From the NCBI GenBank assembly GCA_023853785.1, contig JAJIRX010000069.1, positions 1 to 64,000 of the forward strand: 64,000 nucleotides of DNA, in the 5' to 3' direction. Of this stretch, positions 23,580 to 35,618 are shown piece by piece. The notes under the pieces were generated by a model. That model had not been told where the DNA came from and did not search any database. It saw only the letters and a list, made by a program, of their open reading frames with translations. Numbering within the stretch: position 1 is the first letter of the stretch; every line of letters starts with the position of its first letter. Both the position numbers and the translations under genes were made by a program. Source of the stretch: Psilocybe azurescens. Its lineage: Eukaryota; Basidiomycota; Agaricomycetes; Agaricales; Agrocybaceae.

Positions 23580-25057
23580 GATTTAGTCCGAGCTTAGATA
23601 ACTGTAGGTGTATCTTAGTCTACGGCCTAAGTTATACCTAGTATATGAAAGAGATTCTACCATTTCGTATGTACATATTTGTTTTTTCCTCATAGTAAGG
23701 AGGAAAACAACGCATCGCTCTATCGTTTTTGTGATGCTTGGACCCTCTTCTATGAACCTAATTACCTCTCCATCCCATAGATGTTTGTTAGTAGTGTCGC
23801 AAAATATAATGAACACACAACTTAAGCCGCCGTAGCAAAGTGAGGCGCGGCTTGTTTGAGTATATTAATCCTCAAGCGGCTAGTATGCATGTCATTTTCA
23901 AAGATTCACACTGTAAAGTTTGCAGGTTGGTTCGTCCTCGAGTGACTAGTTTTATCCAGGGACCACATTGCGACCAGAAGAAAACCAGAAGACAGGCGCT
24001 TGTTATACTTAGAACTAACCTTGAACACTTGGGCGGTTAGACCCTGATACTAATAGGCCCGGACGGTGGCCCCGCGAGGACAAATAGCAAAGTGGCGGAT
24101 CATTGCGGGCATGGTCCGTGCACTCATAACGGATCCGTCATAAGGCGGACGCAAACATCGGAACAACTCATACTTACCTTGATGGCGTGAATCCCTTCAG
24201 CTATCTGGGTTTACGGGCCATGGGAATCCTTCATAGCACGGCGACCTTGTCCTCAAAGTGTTCCTATGGCTTGCATGGGCTTCGCGCTCATGCACCGTCT
24301 CAATATTTTCCTGTCCCGCATCGGCCACTCTGGCTGAGCGGGCATTTATTTTATTGAATTTTCTTGCTCCTAACCCTAACCTTAGGGCAATAATTAACAT
24401 CACTGATGCATCAGCCAATCAATACTCCCCGAAGAATCAGTTGAGTGACATACGTACTACTACTAGTCCGTATTAGTTCCCTATGGTTCCTCAAGATTCC
24501 ACAGTTTGCAGTATTATCACTCCGAACCCCTTATGGCTCTCATTGAAGATTTCGGAATGAAAAGCAATAATACACCGAAGCCCCCGTGATTGCAGTCCGG
24601 ACATCCTTATTTCGCGAAGTAGATCTGGCGCTTAAGCACTTGTATGTCCCGATCAGCGAGTCAATGCTCCCGAAGTTCTCAATGCTGAAGATTCTGCAGT
24701 AGTTGATGTTGAAGTTTTAAACGACGTGTACCTTCCGCGCAATTCCATAACAATCAGAGAAGTTTCGTAAAGGAGATACCTGCTCTTGCCTCTTACAAAT
24801 ATGACAAAAATTACTAATAAGTAACGAGCGTTGAATGAACAGGCCATGAGAAGCGGAAGATTGCCGACGCAAAGTTACCGTCTAGATTCATAAGCTGCCT
24901 TGGATGTTGGCACACACAATCCAATAAGTGGCTACTATTTTGTACATTTTGTACGCAATATTTCAAGCTGAAAAGGTATATATACGACGTATAACACTGA
25001 AATAATTTCCTCATTCACCAAGGTAATATCCAGCAAACATCAGACTCATCAACAATA
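23580..25057. other. 1.5-kb intergenic stretch
   Basis: No open frame here has a recognisable motif. It contains a short telomere-like word (CCTAACCCTAACC at about 24369-24381) and the upstream region of an SDR relic. Confidence 0.45.
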
Positions 25058-25141
25058 ATGGCAACTTTAGAAGGCAAGACAGCAGTCGTGGTAGGAGGCT
25101 CGTCCGGCATTGGATTCGGGGTCGCTCTCCATATAGTTTAA
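25058..25141 (+). pseudogene. Short-chain dehydrogenase relic 1 (N terminus only)
   Basis: ATG 25058 opens MATLEGKTAVVVGGSSGIGFG, the first beta strand and nucleotide-binding glycine motif (GGxxGIG) of an SDR-type NAD(P)H oxidoreductase. The frame stops at TAA after LHIV, and no later SDR landmark (NNAG, YxxxK) appears nearby. It is a truncated gene start, similar to the second relic 0.6 kb downstream. Confidence 0.7.
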
Positions 25142-25676
25142 GACCAAGTGAATGGCTTCGGTGTGATATTCAAGGCAAAAATTTCTCTTTACAATTCAAT
25201 AGCCGTAAGTCATTCCTTTCTGCGCTAAAAATGGGAAGTGGCTTAAGCAGGATAACGATCTCGAAATGGAAGCATGAGAGTTTTATTTGGGCGTCTACGA
25301 GTTTGATGGCGCGGCTCAAGTATGAACAGTCGTCAAATCACCAAGTAAAAGTACAGAGTACTGAATAGTGGCAGCTGTCTAGCCTCACTACGGAGGATGA
25401 GATGTTTCACAGATTTAATTGATGTTATCACTTATGCAGTGGCACTTGGATGGTTTGAACAGTGCAAATGGGGCATACCATCAGCCAAGTACGGCTCAAC
25501 GGCTACGTATGTTCACTGATTAAGCCCCATTACTGGCAGAAAATTTGTAGGTATACAAAACACAGGAGAGATGTCGAAAAACGGGTACGCGCGGCGCATC
25601 AAAGTTGAAGCTATATACATATTGTAAATTTTAACCTTGCATTGGTTCTTTAAATCTACTGGAAACTTTTTCAATA
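25142..25676. other. Spacer between the two SDR relics
   Basis: I see no further SDR motif in any frame. The spacer may hold eroded remains of the first copy. Confidence 0.35.
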
Positions 25677-25938
25677 GCTACATTACAAGGAAAGATCGTA
25701 GTGGTAGTCGGCGGTTTATCCAGTATCGGATTCGGAGTCTTCCTCACCGCACTCCAGTCACTCGCAAGCACCGTGATTATTGCGTCATGTAGCAAGAAAA
25801 TCATACTGAAGTCATTCGCCGATAAAACTCTCCTAAAGCGCTCAAGCGACCCCACTGAGGTGCTTTTCATTCTTTCATTATGGGCAAATCATTTGATTTT
25901 AAACTATTACCGGTCAACTAGGTTTTTTTTAGTTTGCT
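25677..25938 (+). pseudogene. Short-chain dehydrogenase relic 2 (start codon lost)
   Basis: This second copy of the same N terminus reads ATLQGKIVVVVGGLSSIGFG followed by LTALQSLASTVIIASCSKK. That corresponds to the Rossmann glycine loop, first helix and second strand of an SDR. The expected ATG is ATA here (25674-25676), and the glycine loop has Ser-Ser-Ile instead of Ser-Gly-Ile. The frame drifts into unrelated sequence after about 70 residues. It is a decayed duplicate of relic 1 or of a shared parent. Confidence 0.65.
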
Positions 25939-27075
25939 AAAGTATACCTCTTTTCATGAAGTGAGTTCAATTGCCTATATCATTTGTTATCGTTGCTTGA
26001 CAGTTCAAAACAGATGTGGGTACATTACCTGTCAGGGATTAACGTAGAAGAAGGAATGCTACTTGCTTGAATGCAGATATTTCTCCTGGTTGTTTTAATC
26101 TTGCGATGGGTCGAAGACAAAAATGTGATCGTCATTTTATACTATGCATGGGCAGGAATGGCTAGCGAGTATTCTAGGGATTTTTCCCATGTCAGATTTG
26201 TTAGATCGTTTAGATGAGCAGCCCGAGATGGTCCACAGTATCCTTGCTACTAATTGGTATCCCTTGTACGAGAAGCCCGACATTTCAGAAAACAGGCCAA
26301 GCCACTGCCAAGTATCCAGAATCTAGCAGTCAAGCTCAACCTGAGTGAGTCGCGGGTGGAGTATCCGGAACTGAATTTAGAGACGACCTGGTCACCGTTC
26401 AATCTAGGAAATGCGTCCAGTACTTAGGCACGACGGTGTCTGTATCTGTCTACCAGAGCATCATCTATCACATCACATGTGAGTCTTTTGACGATCCTCT
26501 GGCCTCGTACGAAAGAAGTGTGTATTGAGAGTGGTCGAGTGGACAGTGTCCATAGTAAAGTATCAATGAAGACCGCAATCGCACGCACTACGGAAGTTCG
26601 GCGTAATTGTCCCACAGCGGCAACAGGGAGAAAGACTATAGAATCGACTGCCTTGTCCCAAATAGACTTCATGAAACCGGGTAGACCGTCCAGATATCTC
26701 TAGATTACGTTCACGTAACTTTCATGCCGTTGCTACACATCACATCGAGGCACGGAGACACTAATCTGCAAGCCTGTAGACACGGTGGATCGTTATGTCT
26801 TTCCCTAAGCTAGATAGCAGAGCCATAGATGATATGCAAAGACAAGAGCAGGATAAATAGAGAGATGACTGGAAAGAAAAGAGCAATCACGGGCTAGAAC
26901 AGAGAAGACTGGAGTTGAGGCACACACATGTTACGTAAAGGGTGGGTGTGGCCGTGGATTAATTTCCCTTTTGGAGTATATGGGTTGGGTCGTGCCAGCA
27001 TCTCTTTCTTTCTCCCTCTGTCTTTCTTCCGCCCCCTTTCTGGTCCTTGCTGCTTTTCTTGTTCTTCCATTCAAA
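25939..27075. other. 1.1-kb intergenic stretch
   Basis: Short frames at 26144-26326 (plus) and 26424-26703 (both strands) have no recognisable motif. The ALY promoter region lies at the right end, with a pyrimidine-rich leader at 26998-27070. Confidence 0.4.
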
Positions 27076-28414
27076 ATGGCATCCAGATCCGCCCAACGTA
27101 AACCGTACAGCGTTCGTAGTCGTTGATTTTGTTGGCTGTTTCATCAATATTGACTTATGCATGCAACGTTCTTTAGCGTCCTGCAGCACGAGGACCAGCA
27201 GATGGTCAATGGGTACACGACAAAGCTCCGACCGGCCCCGCAAGAGGAAGAGCTCCCATCAATCGCGTTGCACCCCGGCACCAAGTGGCCCAGCAGGCAT
27301 TAACAACAAGCTGCTAGTCTCCAACCTGCATTACGAGATCACCCCGAAAGACCTTACTGTGTGTTTTACATCTTCCTTGCATCGGATCATCAGATTCTGT
27401 CGCGACTTGCATGCTGACAATACTTTCTCGCACATATTTGATTTCTAGTCTGTGTTTGGGCAAATAGGCACGCTCGTTCGCGAGCCTCTACTTAGGGTAC
27501 GACAAGCCACCGAGTTTCACCTCATTTAAGAGAATCCAAAGCCAATCAACCGACCTTCTCTACCCTCTTCACGCTTATATCCCATTTTTGGGCCTCAAAT
27601 TTGCACCTCAAAATCAACAACATCAATGAACGGAATGCACGAACGATGTATATGCAACAGTACGACCGCAGCGGCCGATCAAGCGGTTCAGCAATCATTT
27701 CGTTCGAAACGGCCACCGAAGCAACTCGCGCGAAAAAGCAATTCGATGGCTATCTAGCAAAGGGTAAGCGTTACATCTGATTACTTCTCTTGCGATCCTA
27801 TTCTCCAGCCTACCCCTACCCCGCACAAACCCTTTATCATCCTTCATGTCATCGCCCTCCTATCCTGTCCTCTCCCTTCCTTTTGCCAAATATTTTAATT
27901 CAGTAATATTGACTTGAATTTCTTCACCAGGCCAGCCGATGTCAATTGCATACGACACAGGCCTACCACCCCGCGCACCCCGTGCCCCTCGCCGCGCAAC
28001 AAGCGCTCCGACAACAACGTCGCTCCTCAACAGGATAGAGAAACCGCCACTCGCAGAACGCCTCGCTGCAGATGATTCATCCATCAAAGTCCCCTCGGCT
28101 CCGTACGTCCCAAAACAATCTAACCTTAACCCTCAGCGTGGCGAGATAGTTTTTACTGACTCATGGTCCATCCATCCATTGTATCTGTTCGTAGACGTGC
28201 ATTCGCTGGACCAGTGCGCAATAGACCTGCTCGCGGGCCTGGTAATGCCGCCCGCAGTGCTGCACCGTCCGCTCGTGCGCCTAAAGGCCCCAAGAAACCT
28301 AAAACGGCCGAAGAACTCGACAAAGAGCTTGACGCTTTCATGGGTGACGCGGAAACCACAGGCCCAGGCGCATCGACCAGCACGGAAATTGCCCAAGATG
28401 TAGATATGGTCTAG
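27076..28414 (+). CDS. ALY/REF-type mRNA export factor (THO complex subunit 4-like)
   Basis: This nuclear RNA-binding adaptor couples the TREX complex to mRNA export. An Arg/Gly/Pro-rich N-terminal arm (ARGPADGQWVHDKAPTGPAR..) precedes one RRM. Its RNP2 is LLVSNLHYEI, and SVFGQIGTLVREPLLR is followed by YDRSGRSSGSAIISF (RNP1) and ATRAKKQFDGYLAKGQPMSI. The C-terminal arm is basic and ends with the conserved KTAEELDKELDAFMGDAE, the UAP56-contact helix seen in Yra1/ALY. At least six exons are needed. The first exon (MASRSAQ) is the least certain: joining it at 27101 to the acceptor before CACGAGGACC keeps the frame. One break at C4 27273-27276 separates RAPINRVAP from APSGPAGINNK and is mended by one extra C. 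The stop is TAG 28412-28414. Confidence 0.9.
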
Positions 28415-28924
28415 AAAAGGGCTCGATTTCCCTTATGCTACGTACTTATAATATTACTCCATACATACATACTTCTTTTCTCTCTTTTCTTTTTGGTTCC
28501 ACCCACCGTACAACTTTTCCTCTGAAATTTTGCAATTTGCTTACCTAGTTGCCCCCACTTTTATCAAATCGTTATGTTTTTTCTTGTCTCATCGTCGCTA
28601 TACACAAAATCGCAGTTAGTTTTTAGTCAGTTACCTTTCTCTGGTACTTATATGTTATGTACTGCTGTGACCAAAATTTTAGTCGTCCCCACAATCGCAC
28701 TGTATCTTTCTTTATTTTTTACTTGCTAATATCCCTCGTTTTTGAAGATATTGTTCTACATATCGCAGTGTATGCTTCCAGTAATCTGCGGTCGCAGGAT
28801 ATAGGCACAGGTTTATGTGTAGTATTACGCGTCACTGTCCTATACCAGCGCCCCTTGCTCCATCAACGTCAGAACACACCCGCACAAGTTGTGGTATTGG
28901 TATAACATCGTTTTCAATCCAATT
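28415..28924. other. Convergent 3' spacer between ALY and Aip1
   Basis: This AT-rich, T-rich sequence is consistent with the two 3' UTRs. I see no gene. Confidence 0.5.
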
Positions 28925-31635
28925 CTACGCATGGAAAACGACATCCCACCCCTCACACACCCATCAAACCCAGCCGACACCAGCTTGCCCCCTTGCCCAC
29001 CCCGCCATCGACCCACAGCACGCCGTTGATGCCCCCGGGCCCGGCGTTCTTTATTGGGATGTTCTTCATTAGCTTGGCCACGCTCCAGACATAGACGTGC
29101 GTGTCCAGAGAGCCCGAGGCACAGTGCGCGGAATCCGCGGTCCAAGAGAGAGTGTTGATCCGTGCGGTGTGGTGTGCCCAGCGCGAGGTGATCAGCTAGT
29201 GCAAGAAGAAGAGATGAAAGGCGACATGAAAGAAGGGGGCAAATGTCAGAGACCGTCGTATGTAGAGCGCATAAGATAGGAATACCTTGCGTTCTTTAGG
29301 ATCGAACAGGATGAGTTTGCCTGATGACTGGAGTGCAAAAATAGTGATGATAAGAAAGTCGTTGATCAATCAGTGCGCATACGATCAAGAAAAAGAATAA
29401 AAGCACATACATCGCCAGACGCCAGGTACTTCCCATCAGGCGAGAAGGCAAGAGCAGACACCGCCCCCTGGTTACCTTCGAGAACCGCTACTTCCTTCAA
29501 CGCCTTCCCATCCCATTCGCTAAGGCGGACTTTCCGATCCTAGATATCAATATAAGAATTTGGCTTAGTGATATACCATACCACCTGAAAGAAAATCCTT
29601 CAGACGTACCTCCCCACCGATAGCGACAAGAGTCCCAAAAGCAGCGGTAGCGCTGGGCTCGAAAGATGTTTTCTGCTCGAACACCTTTTGGTTGGAGCGG
29701 AACGCCTCTACTTTGCCGATCTCTGCAATGAAGACGGTCGAATCTCCAGCCACAGCGATGGACTTTGGCTGGGCGCCGGTTGAAGCTGAAGCAGGGCTAG
29801 AGTTCAGTAGTTTCATTTATTCATGGTCAATGCAAGGAAAACAAGAACCACTAAAAAAGCTTACACAAAGCTAGAGCCATCAGCTGAAATTTCTCGCACT
29901 AGATCGTCGAAGCCAATAGAGTAAGTCGTCCCATCCGTGCTGGAAGTGGCGAGACCAGAGACGTTGTTGGAGTGGCTCTCGCCCGCGAGTACTTTGGTTT
30001 CTTGCGTAGACGAAGAGTTAGAGTACACACGACCATCAGCTGTCCCTGTCAAAAAGTGCCAGAGGATGACGGTCCAATTGCCGTGATAGATTTTTGGGGA
30101 GCCTGTATGTAGTATGCGAATAAGAGATTCAGATGGTTCAAATTACACTTGGGAAAAGACGGTGTCTTGCTCAGACGCAGACGTACGTTTAGAATGCGAG
30201 CAGGTTTGTCTCCCGTCCTAGGATCGAAAACATTGAGATCGCCCGACATCGATAAGGACACCAGGTCGTTTTCGCCGCTCCAGGTGTTACCCATTTGTTG
30301 GTGGTTGACACCAGATCCAACGGTCCAGGTGGTGGTAGCTTTCTGAGCTTGGGCGTCCCCTAATAGAGTAGTTTTAAGAGAAATGCTCGAGCAGAAGATA
30401 CAACTGTGCTCCTACAGAGTTTCACTGTGCAATCTGCAGATGAAGTAAAGAAGTATTTGCTATCTGGGCTCCACGAGCAGGCCATCTAGACAAATTAGTT
30501 TTGAACCTGTTTCCATGAAGGGCATTCAACATACTATCGTGCCTTTATGTGGGTTATCTGTAAATTCTGCGACAGTGTCCCCAGTTTTACCATCATAGAG
30601 GAATATCTTTGCATCAGAACCAACACTTGCAAAGTGATCACCCGATGGTGCGTATTGCACATCCTGAACAAATTTGGTGTGGGTTTTGATTGTCTGGGAT
30701 GTTGTGTTAGGCACCGCATACAAAGGATGAAAATCATGGCGCATACCCTTTCGTACTTGTAGGGTGCACCTGTGTGGAAGACAATGACATTGTCGTCACC
30801 GGCCGTTGCTGCTCGGAAAGGTCTTTGGTGTCTGATAGACACCGCATTTATCGCCTAGAATAGAGCGGTGAACAGATGTCCAATCAGAATTGCAGCCTGA
30901 ACTGACCTTGGAATGTCCAATTATTTCTCCAGTGGATGAACCGGTGTCCATCATGAAGGCAGAGCCGAATCTAACCTCATCCGTAAAGCTCAGTTTCATG
31001 GACGATATGTTTGTCGGTTCACTGACTTCTCTTTTCCGTCTCCCACAGCGATGATTCGTTTGCTTTCTCCGTCCCAGGATAGATCGTTCCTAAACGACCA
31101 TCCTCAGCATTTGATCCACAAGCATACAAAGGCCAGCAAAGACGTACACCCTTCCAGAGATAACTCTGTACTCTCCTTTCAAGACCTGATCTTCTCCCAC
31201 CACATCCCACACGTTGACTGTCAAAACACAGTAAGCAGATCAGCAACCGCCTCAAAGTGCAGCATACAAACATAGATGCGACCTTTTCCAGTGATATCCG
31301 CAGAAGCGCAGTAGTACCCCGATGGAGAGAGCCGTGCCACAGTAGCATTCTGGATATGACCAGAGTACGATGTTGTAAGTCCTGGATTCTGCGGTGCTAT
31401 CTCTTGAGCAACAAGATCAAAGATTGAAAGCAATCATTAAGCAAACCTTCAGATCGCGAATCTGCAAGCATCAAAAGTCAATCCGCAAGCACTAGATTAA
31501 CACAAGGGCGCATACTCACCAACACCGTTCTTCCAGACGTGTACACGATCTTGTCTTTGCCTGAACTAAGCTTCGTCGAAACTCCACGGGTGGTCACAGG
31601 ATTCGGGGATACAGCCCCGATTTCTTGAAAGACAT
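28925..31635 (-). CDS. AIP1: Actin-interacting protein 1 (WD40; WDR1/Aip1)
   Basis: Aip1 works with cofilin to sever and disassemble actin filaments. It has two seven-bladed WD40 propellers, and repeat-type segments run through more than a dozen small exons. In order they are VTTRGVSTKLSSGKDKIVYT, NPGLTTSYSGHIQNATVARL, SPSGYYCASADITGK, YRVISGRVNDLSWDGESKRI, GSAFMMDTGSSTGEIIGHSK, FRAATAGDDNVIVFHTG, FVQDVQYAPSGDHFASVGSD, CSWSPDSKYFFTSSAD, GNTWSGENDLVSLSMSGDL, GESHSNNVSGLATS, ALAFSPDGKYLASGD, WAHHTARINTLSWTADSAHC and VSAGFDGCVR. Frame breaks that single bases would mend lie at 31615-31618 (near the start MSFKK), 30051-30055, 28988-28992 and 28949-28952. The last restores a typical end (WDVVFHA, stop 28925-28927). 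The start was chosen at 31635, where similarity begins. Confidence 0.93.
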
Positions 31636-32498
31636 ATCGTTACTCGGTATGTAAAGGAGATATATGAAGGACCGATGAGAGGATTGGAAGTTTGATGCTG
31701 GGATCGTTGAGGAGATCAGGCAGTGTTCGAGGTTGGTTGTTGCTGCGCGACGCGACTGCTCATAGGGGTCGGGTCCTGCAAAGGTCAATTACCCGATTTG
31801 GATGTCAATTTGTTCTCACGACCTCCACGAATTCGACTACAAATGTATACACTGTGTGCACGTAACGGATCACAGGTTGCATATTTACGGTGAGATTCGT
31901 GAAGCCTTCCTACAGAAATTGGAACTACAATTATCGCATCAGAAACCTCGGGTTTACGACAATTCAGTAATCGTGTGGGCGTAGTATCCAAACAACCGAC
32001 GCATTTCTCCGGATTTCATTTTTTAAGCGACGATTAAGTCTAAGTGTGATGCACTCACTGGCGAGACGCATGCAAAGAAACGCAGAACGCGCAACGACGG
32101 CGGTCTACTTTCAAAAAATACTTAAAAAGAACAACTAAACAAATAATAGGGGCTGGATCCGGAATGGAAATGGGTACTAGCTAGATATCTGGTAACTGAA
32201 GGGGGTTGTCTGGTCATTACGGGTCGTAAAAAGAAACAGAGTGGAAGAAGATCAAGAATCAAAAATATTTCATCGGACGTGAATAAAAAAAAGAGCGGGA
32301 GGCGATGTATAGAATAGGCACAGACAAAAGGAAGGAAGGAAAAGGACAGAGTACTTTTGGAAGACAGGTTTGCGTATAGTAGTGTAGAATTTCATGCAAG
32401 GAGGGACAAAAAATTGATAAAGATGGTTGAATGTATAGCTTCCGAAATTTCTTCAATGAGATGCAAGCGTCGATGAAAGGAGGCAGAGGATCGGAAAG

Positions 32499-32533
<35 letters not shown>

Positions 32534-32668
32534 ATAGGGTGGCAACCGTGCCCCGCGGAAGAAGGTGGAATATAAAAGGCAAGAATCGTCGTGAATAGAG
32601 CGGAAGGCTTGAATGGTACGGGTGGAAATGGAATGGGGTATCGAGGGTTAATGGATCCGATGACTAGT
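31636..32668. other. Spacer between Rrm4 3' end and Aip1 5' end
   Basis: It holds the Aip1 promoter and the 3' UTR region of the RRM/MLLE gene, including a (GAT)11 microsatellite. I see no gene. Confidence 0.5.
32501..32533. repeat. (GAT)11 microsatellite
   Basis: Eleven uninterrupted GAT units occur here. Read in the direction of the neighbouring minus-strand gene this is (ATC)11, about 135 nt after its stop codon and so probably in its 3' UTR. Confidence 0.95.
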
Positions 32669-35618
32669 CTACTTGGTGACGGCAAGACTGAGTGCTTTCT
32701 CCTTGAGCACGGGCGTATAGCTATTCATCAGATGTGCAAGGGCACGAAGATCTTCTTGATCCAGGAGGGCAATCGTGATTTTAGGCTGACATTCAGAGAA
32801 TCAACACCCACCGAAGCAATAAGGATGTACCAGAAAACCTACCGCCCCTTTGACACCTAAAGACTTGATAACTTTGAATCTAATATAATCAAGTCAGTCA
32901 AAACGAGAGAAATAAAATGAGAAAGCCAAAAATGCTGACAATTTCTCTCCAAGAGCTTGTTTCTGAACTTGAACTTGTTTGTCCAACAAACCATCAATGA
33001 ACGAATCGGTAGCCTGAATAATGAGAGGGTCGGCCTTGGGCAGGGAAGGCCAGTGGCCGAAGAAGAGCTGGCGAGCCTGATAATCTCAGCAGCAGGCAAC
33101 CTCGCAAGCGAAGCGATCGTATGCGTGGTGGTCGAAGAGTTACCTGCAGGAGTAACAGGAGTAGGAGACGCCGTCGCCGACGGTCCTCGAGACGACAAGT
33201 CAGGTGTCCTAGGCGAAACCTCCGGGGGCACAATCTTCTTTGCCTGAGGCGTCACGGGCACAGGTGCTGGCGCCGACTTGGTGGACTGCGTATCTGTCAC
33301 CTGTTCCGTGGTCTCTTCCCCATCATCGCTGTCCAACACCATTTTCGCGTCGACCAACTTAAGACGAAGGATCTCAGCATTAAAGAGACACATCGCTCGT
33401 TCGCGTTTCGGAAGGCTCATGATCAGCTCAGTTAATTCCGACTGCCGTGTCGATTCCAATTTGGCGATGGCCGCATACATTCTGTCTCGTTCGGATACCG
33501 GTGGGACCGATCCAGCAGGAGATGAAGTGCGGGGTGGCGTCAATAATGACGGGCTGACTGATACCGGTGTAGAAGGATGTTCTGGGGCACTGGCGGTTGC
33601 AGGATTGGTATCGAGAAGTCGCGAGTCTTGAGATGCATTGTCAGACACCGTCCCAGTGGATACAGGCTCGGGCGTGTCCGCCTTGGGTTGCTTGCCCTTG
33701 TAGTTCTCTACCTGATCCATCAACTTCGCTGGATCGTCAAGATACTGAAGAACATTGCTGAGCGAGAGGTTGACGATTGATTCCACGATCGAGTCCACGG
33801 CTCCATCTTCCACTACCTCCATTGATTTGACACGACGGCTGAGTTCTCCAGTGAGAACCTCTTTTCGTACTACAGGAGATAAAGCAGATAACGAATTGTA
33901 GGTCATGGGAACACCGAGTGTACCATTGAGAGCAGCCTGCAAGTGTCATTTAGACCTAATCATATCAAAGACGACATGAAATACGCACGGTGTAGTAACT
34001 CGCAGACCCTCTTCGTCCCCGATCAGGACGATCAAAATGTACCAGTTTAGGAGACAGGGCAGGAGATCCGAGCGTCTGTGGGGAGTACATATGCGGGCTG
34101 TTCCATCCACTATAGCTTTCGCCGGCTTCAGATGCAGCTGGACTAGTAGCTCCGCTTGACGATCTTCTTGGGTGTCCGTTGTTGAATCGGTGTGCCAATT
34201 TTTCTTGTCGGAGCTGTTTAGGCTCATGCAGGCGAACCACAATCTGTTTGCTGCCTAGTTGTGCTCCATTCATTACACGCAAGGCTTCATTGGCTGGATT
34301 GAATAGCTTAAGCACTTGATGAAGAAGGTCTCGTGACTGTAGATTTACCGTGTTCTGGTTGATGGTAAGACACGAAGCCAAATCCACGACTTTCTCCGTG
34401 TTCATTACGCATAACTCGAGCGCTGGAAGAAGTATAGATCAGTACCGATACAAAGAATAAGCTCAACGCATATACCTGACAATTTGACCAAACTAGAAAA
34501 CAGAGAGTAGTAAGTAATCACCGCCGACGATCAAAGGAAAAATACTCCTCTACCCGGCTGAAATGCGCAAATAGACTGTTGGAATCAATCTCAGGACTGA
34601 GGTTCTAAGCAAGAGACCATTATCATTATCGTATCTTGAACTGACCAAACAATAGACTTACTTTACAAAACAAGTTACAAGGATCAATGAGGCCGCTGTG
34701 GCTACTTGATCCTGGACCGTTTGAAGGTGCCAATTGCACTTGTTGTCCAGGGCCATGCATAAACGGCACAGGAGCTTGTATTGGTGATCGAACGGGCGAA
34801 TAAGGATTTCCTCGGGGAGGTGAATGAGGTGAATACTGTATTCATATAGTGTTAATGAGTCAGATTAAGGTAAAGTCGAAAAAACTAACCTGTGCCGGAT
34901 AAGGCGAATATGACAGACCCGAAGGAATAAACGTTGGAGCCGCAACATTAAACTCGGGCAAATTGTTCATACTACGCCTCAGAGGCTGATACAGCTGCAC
35001 AGAAATGTTCTGCCCTTCAATTTCTGAGCAGTGCATGGCCTCCTCTGCTTGAATAGCGTCTTCTTCGTTCCAAAACTCGATCATCGCCACATCTGGCCCG
35101 AACTGTGTTTGTGTGTGCGCAGAAGCAAGGGCGCCGAAGGGTCGGAAGATGTCGTAGAGCTGGGAGTCCGTGTAGCCACTGGGTAACTGTTTTACAAGCC
35201 GCGGCAAGGCAGACGGTGGGGTAAGGGCGTGGGTGGGTTCGTGGGTGGATAGGGTGATAGGACCAACGGTACGGGCGGCATGGTCTCTGGGATGTTACGC
35301 GATTGGAGAATCGTAAGAGCTTTCTCGGCTGTAAATTTACACAGAGGTAAGAGATATCAATGAAAATTGACGCGAAAGGTAGAGTGAATATTGGGCATAC
35401 CTTTGTCAAGGAACTTGAATTCAATGGTACCCGAGCGGGTTTGGAGAGCCATCCCGCTGAATTTTGGGCCTGAAAGGTCCGCAGTTCACAAAGGCCATCG
35501 CAAGGTTCTCATCGGAAATATAAGGCGGAATGTTAGTGATATATAAGAGAGGTTCATGGAGGTAAGGGTGAGGACGAGGCCCTGATTCCTGGAACTGTTG
35601 ATTGTAGCTGGGATCCAT
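32669..35618 (-). CDS. rrm4: Rrm4-like RNA-binding protein (three RRMs plus C-terminal MLLE modules)
   Basis: This resembles Ustilago maydis Rrm4, which binds mRNA on early endosomes and carries it along microtubules. From the start MDPSYNQQF the domains are as follows. RRM1 has LLYITNIPPYISDENLAMAF and GTIEFKFLDKAEKA. A linker PRLVKQLPSGYTDSQLYDIF leads into RRM2, with MHCSEIEGQNISVQLY. RRM3 has DPCNLFCKNLSPEIDSNSLF and RNP1 RGFGFVSY, then VRLHEPKQLRQEKLAHRFN. The C-terminal modules follow: LSPVVRKEVLTGELSRRVKS, IMSLPKRERAMCLFNAEILR and a true MLLE with LPAAEIIRLASSSSATGLPL, GVKGA, KITIALLDQEDLRALAHLMN. The stop is 32669-32671 and the length is about 800 residues, as in the smut protein. Breaks lie at 33043-33045 and 35208-35209 (one base short) and 35453-35455 (one base extra). 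Nine or so small exons are needed. Confidence 0.9.

Noticed and set aside
15548..25676. A secondary-metabolite gene cluster around the OPT, AKR and SDR loci
   Set aside because: No synthase, P450 or cluster-type regulator is present, housekeeping genes (mL59) interrupt the run, and the SDR copies are relics.
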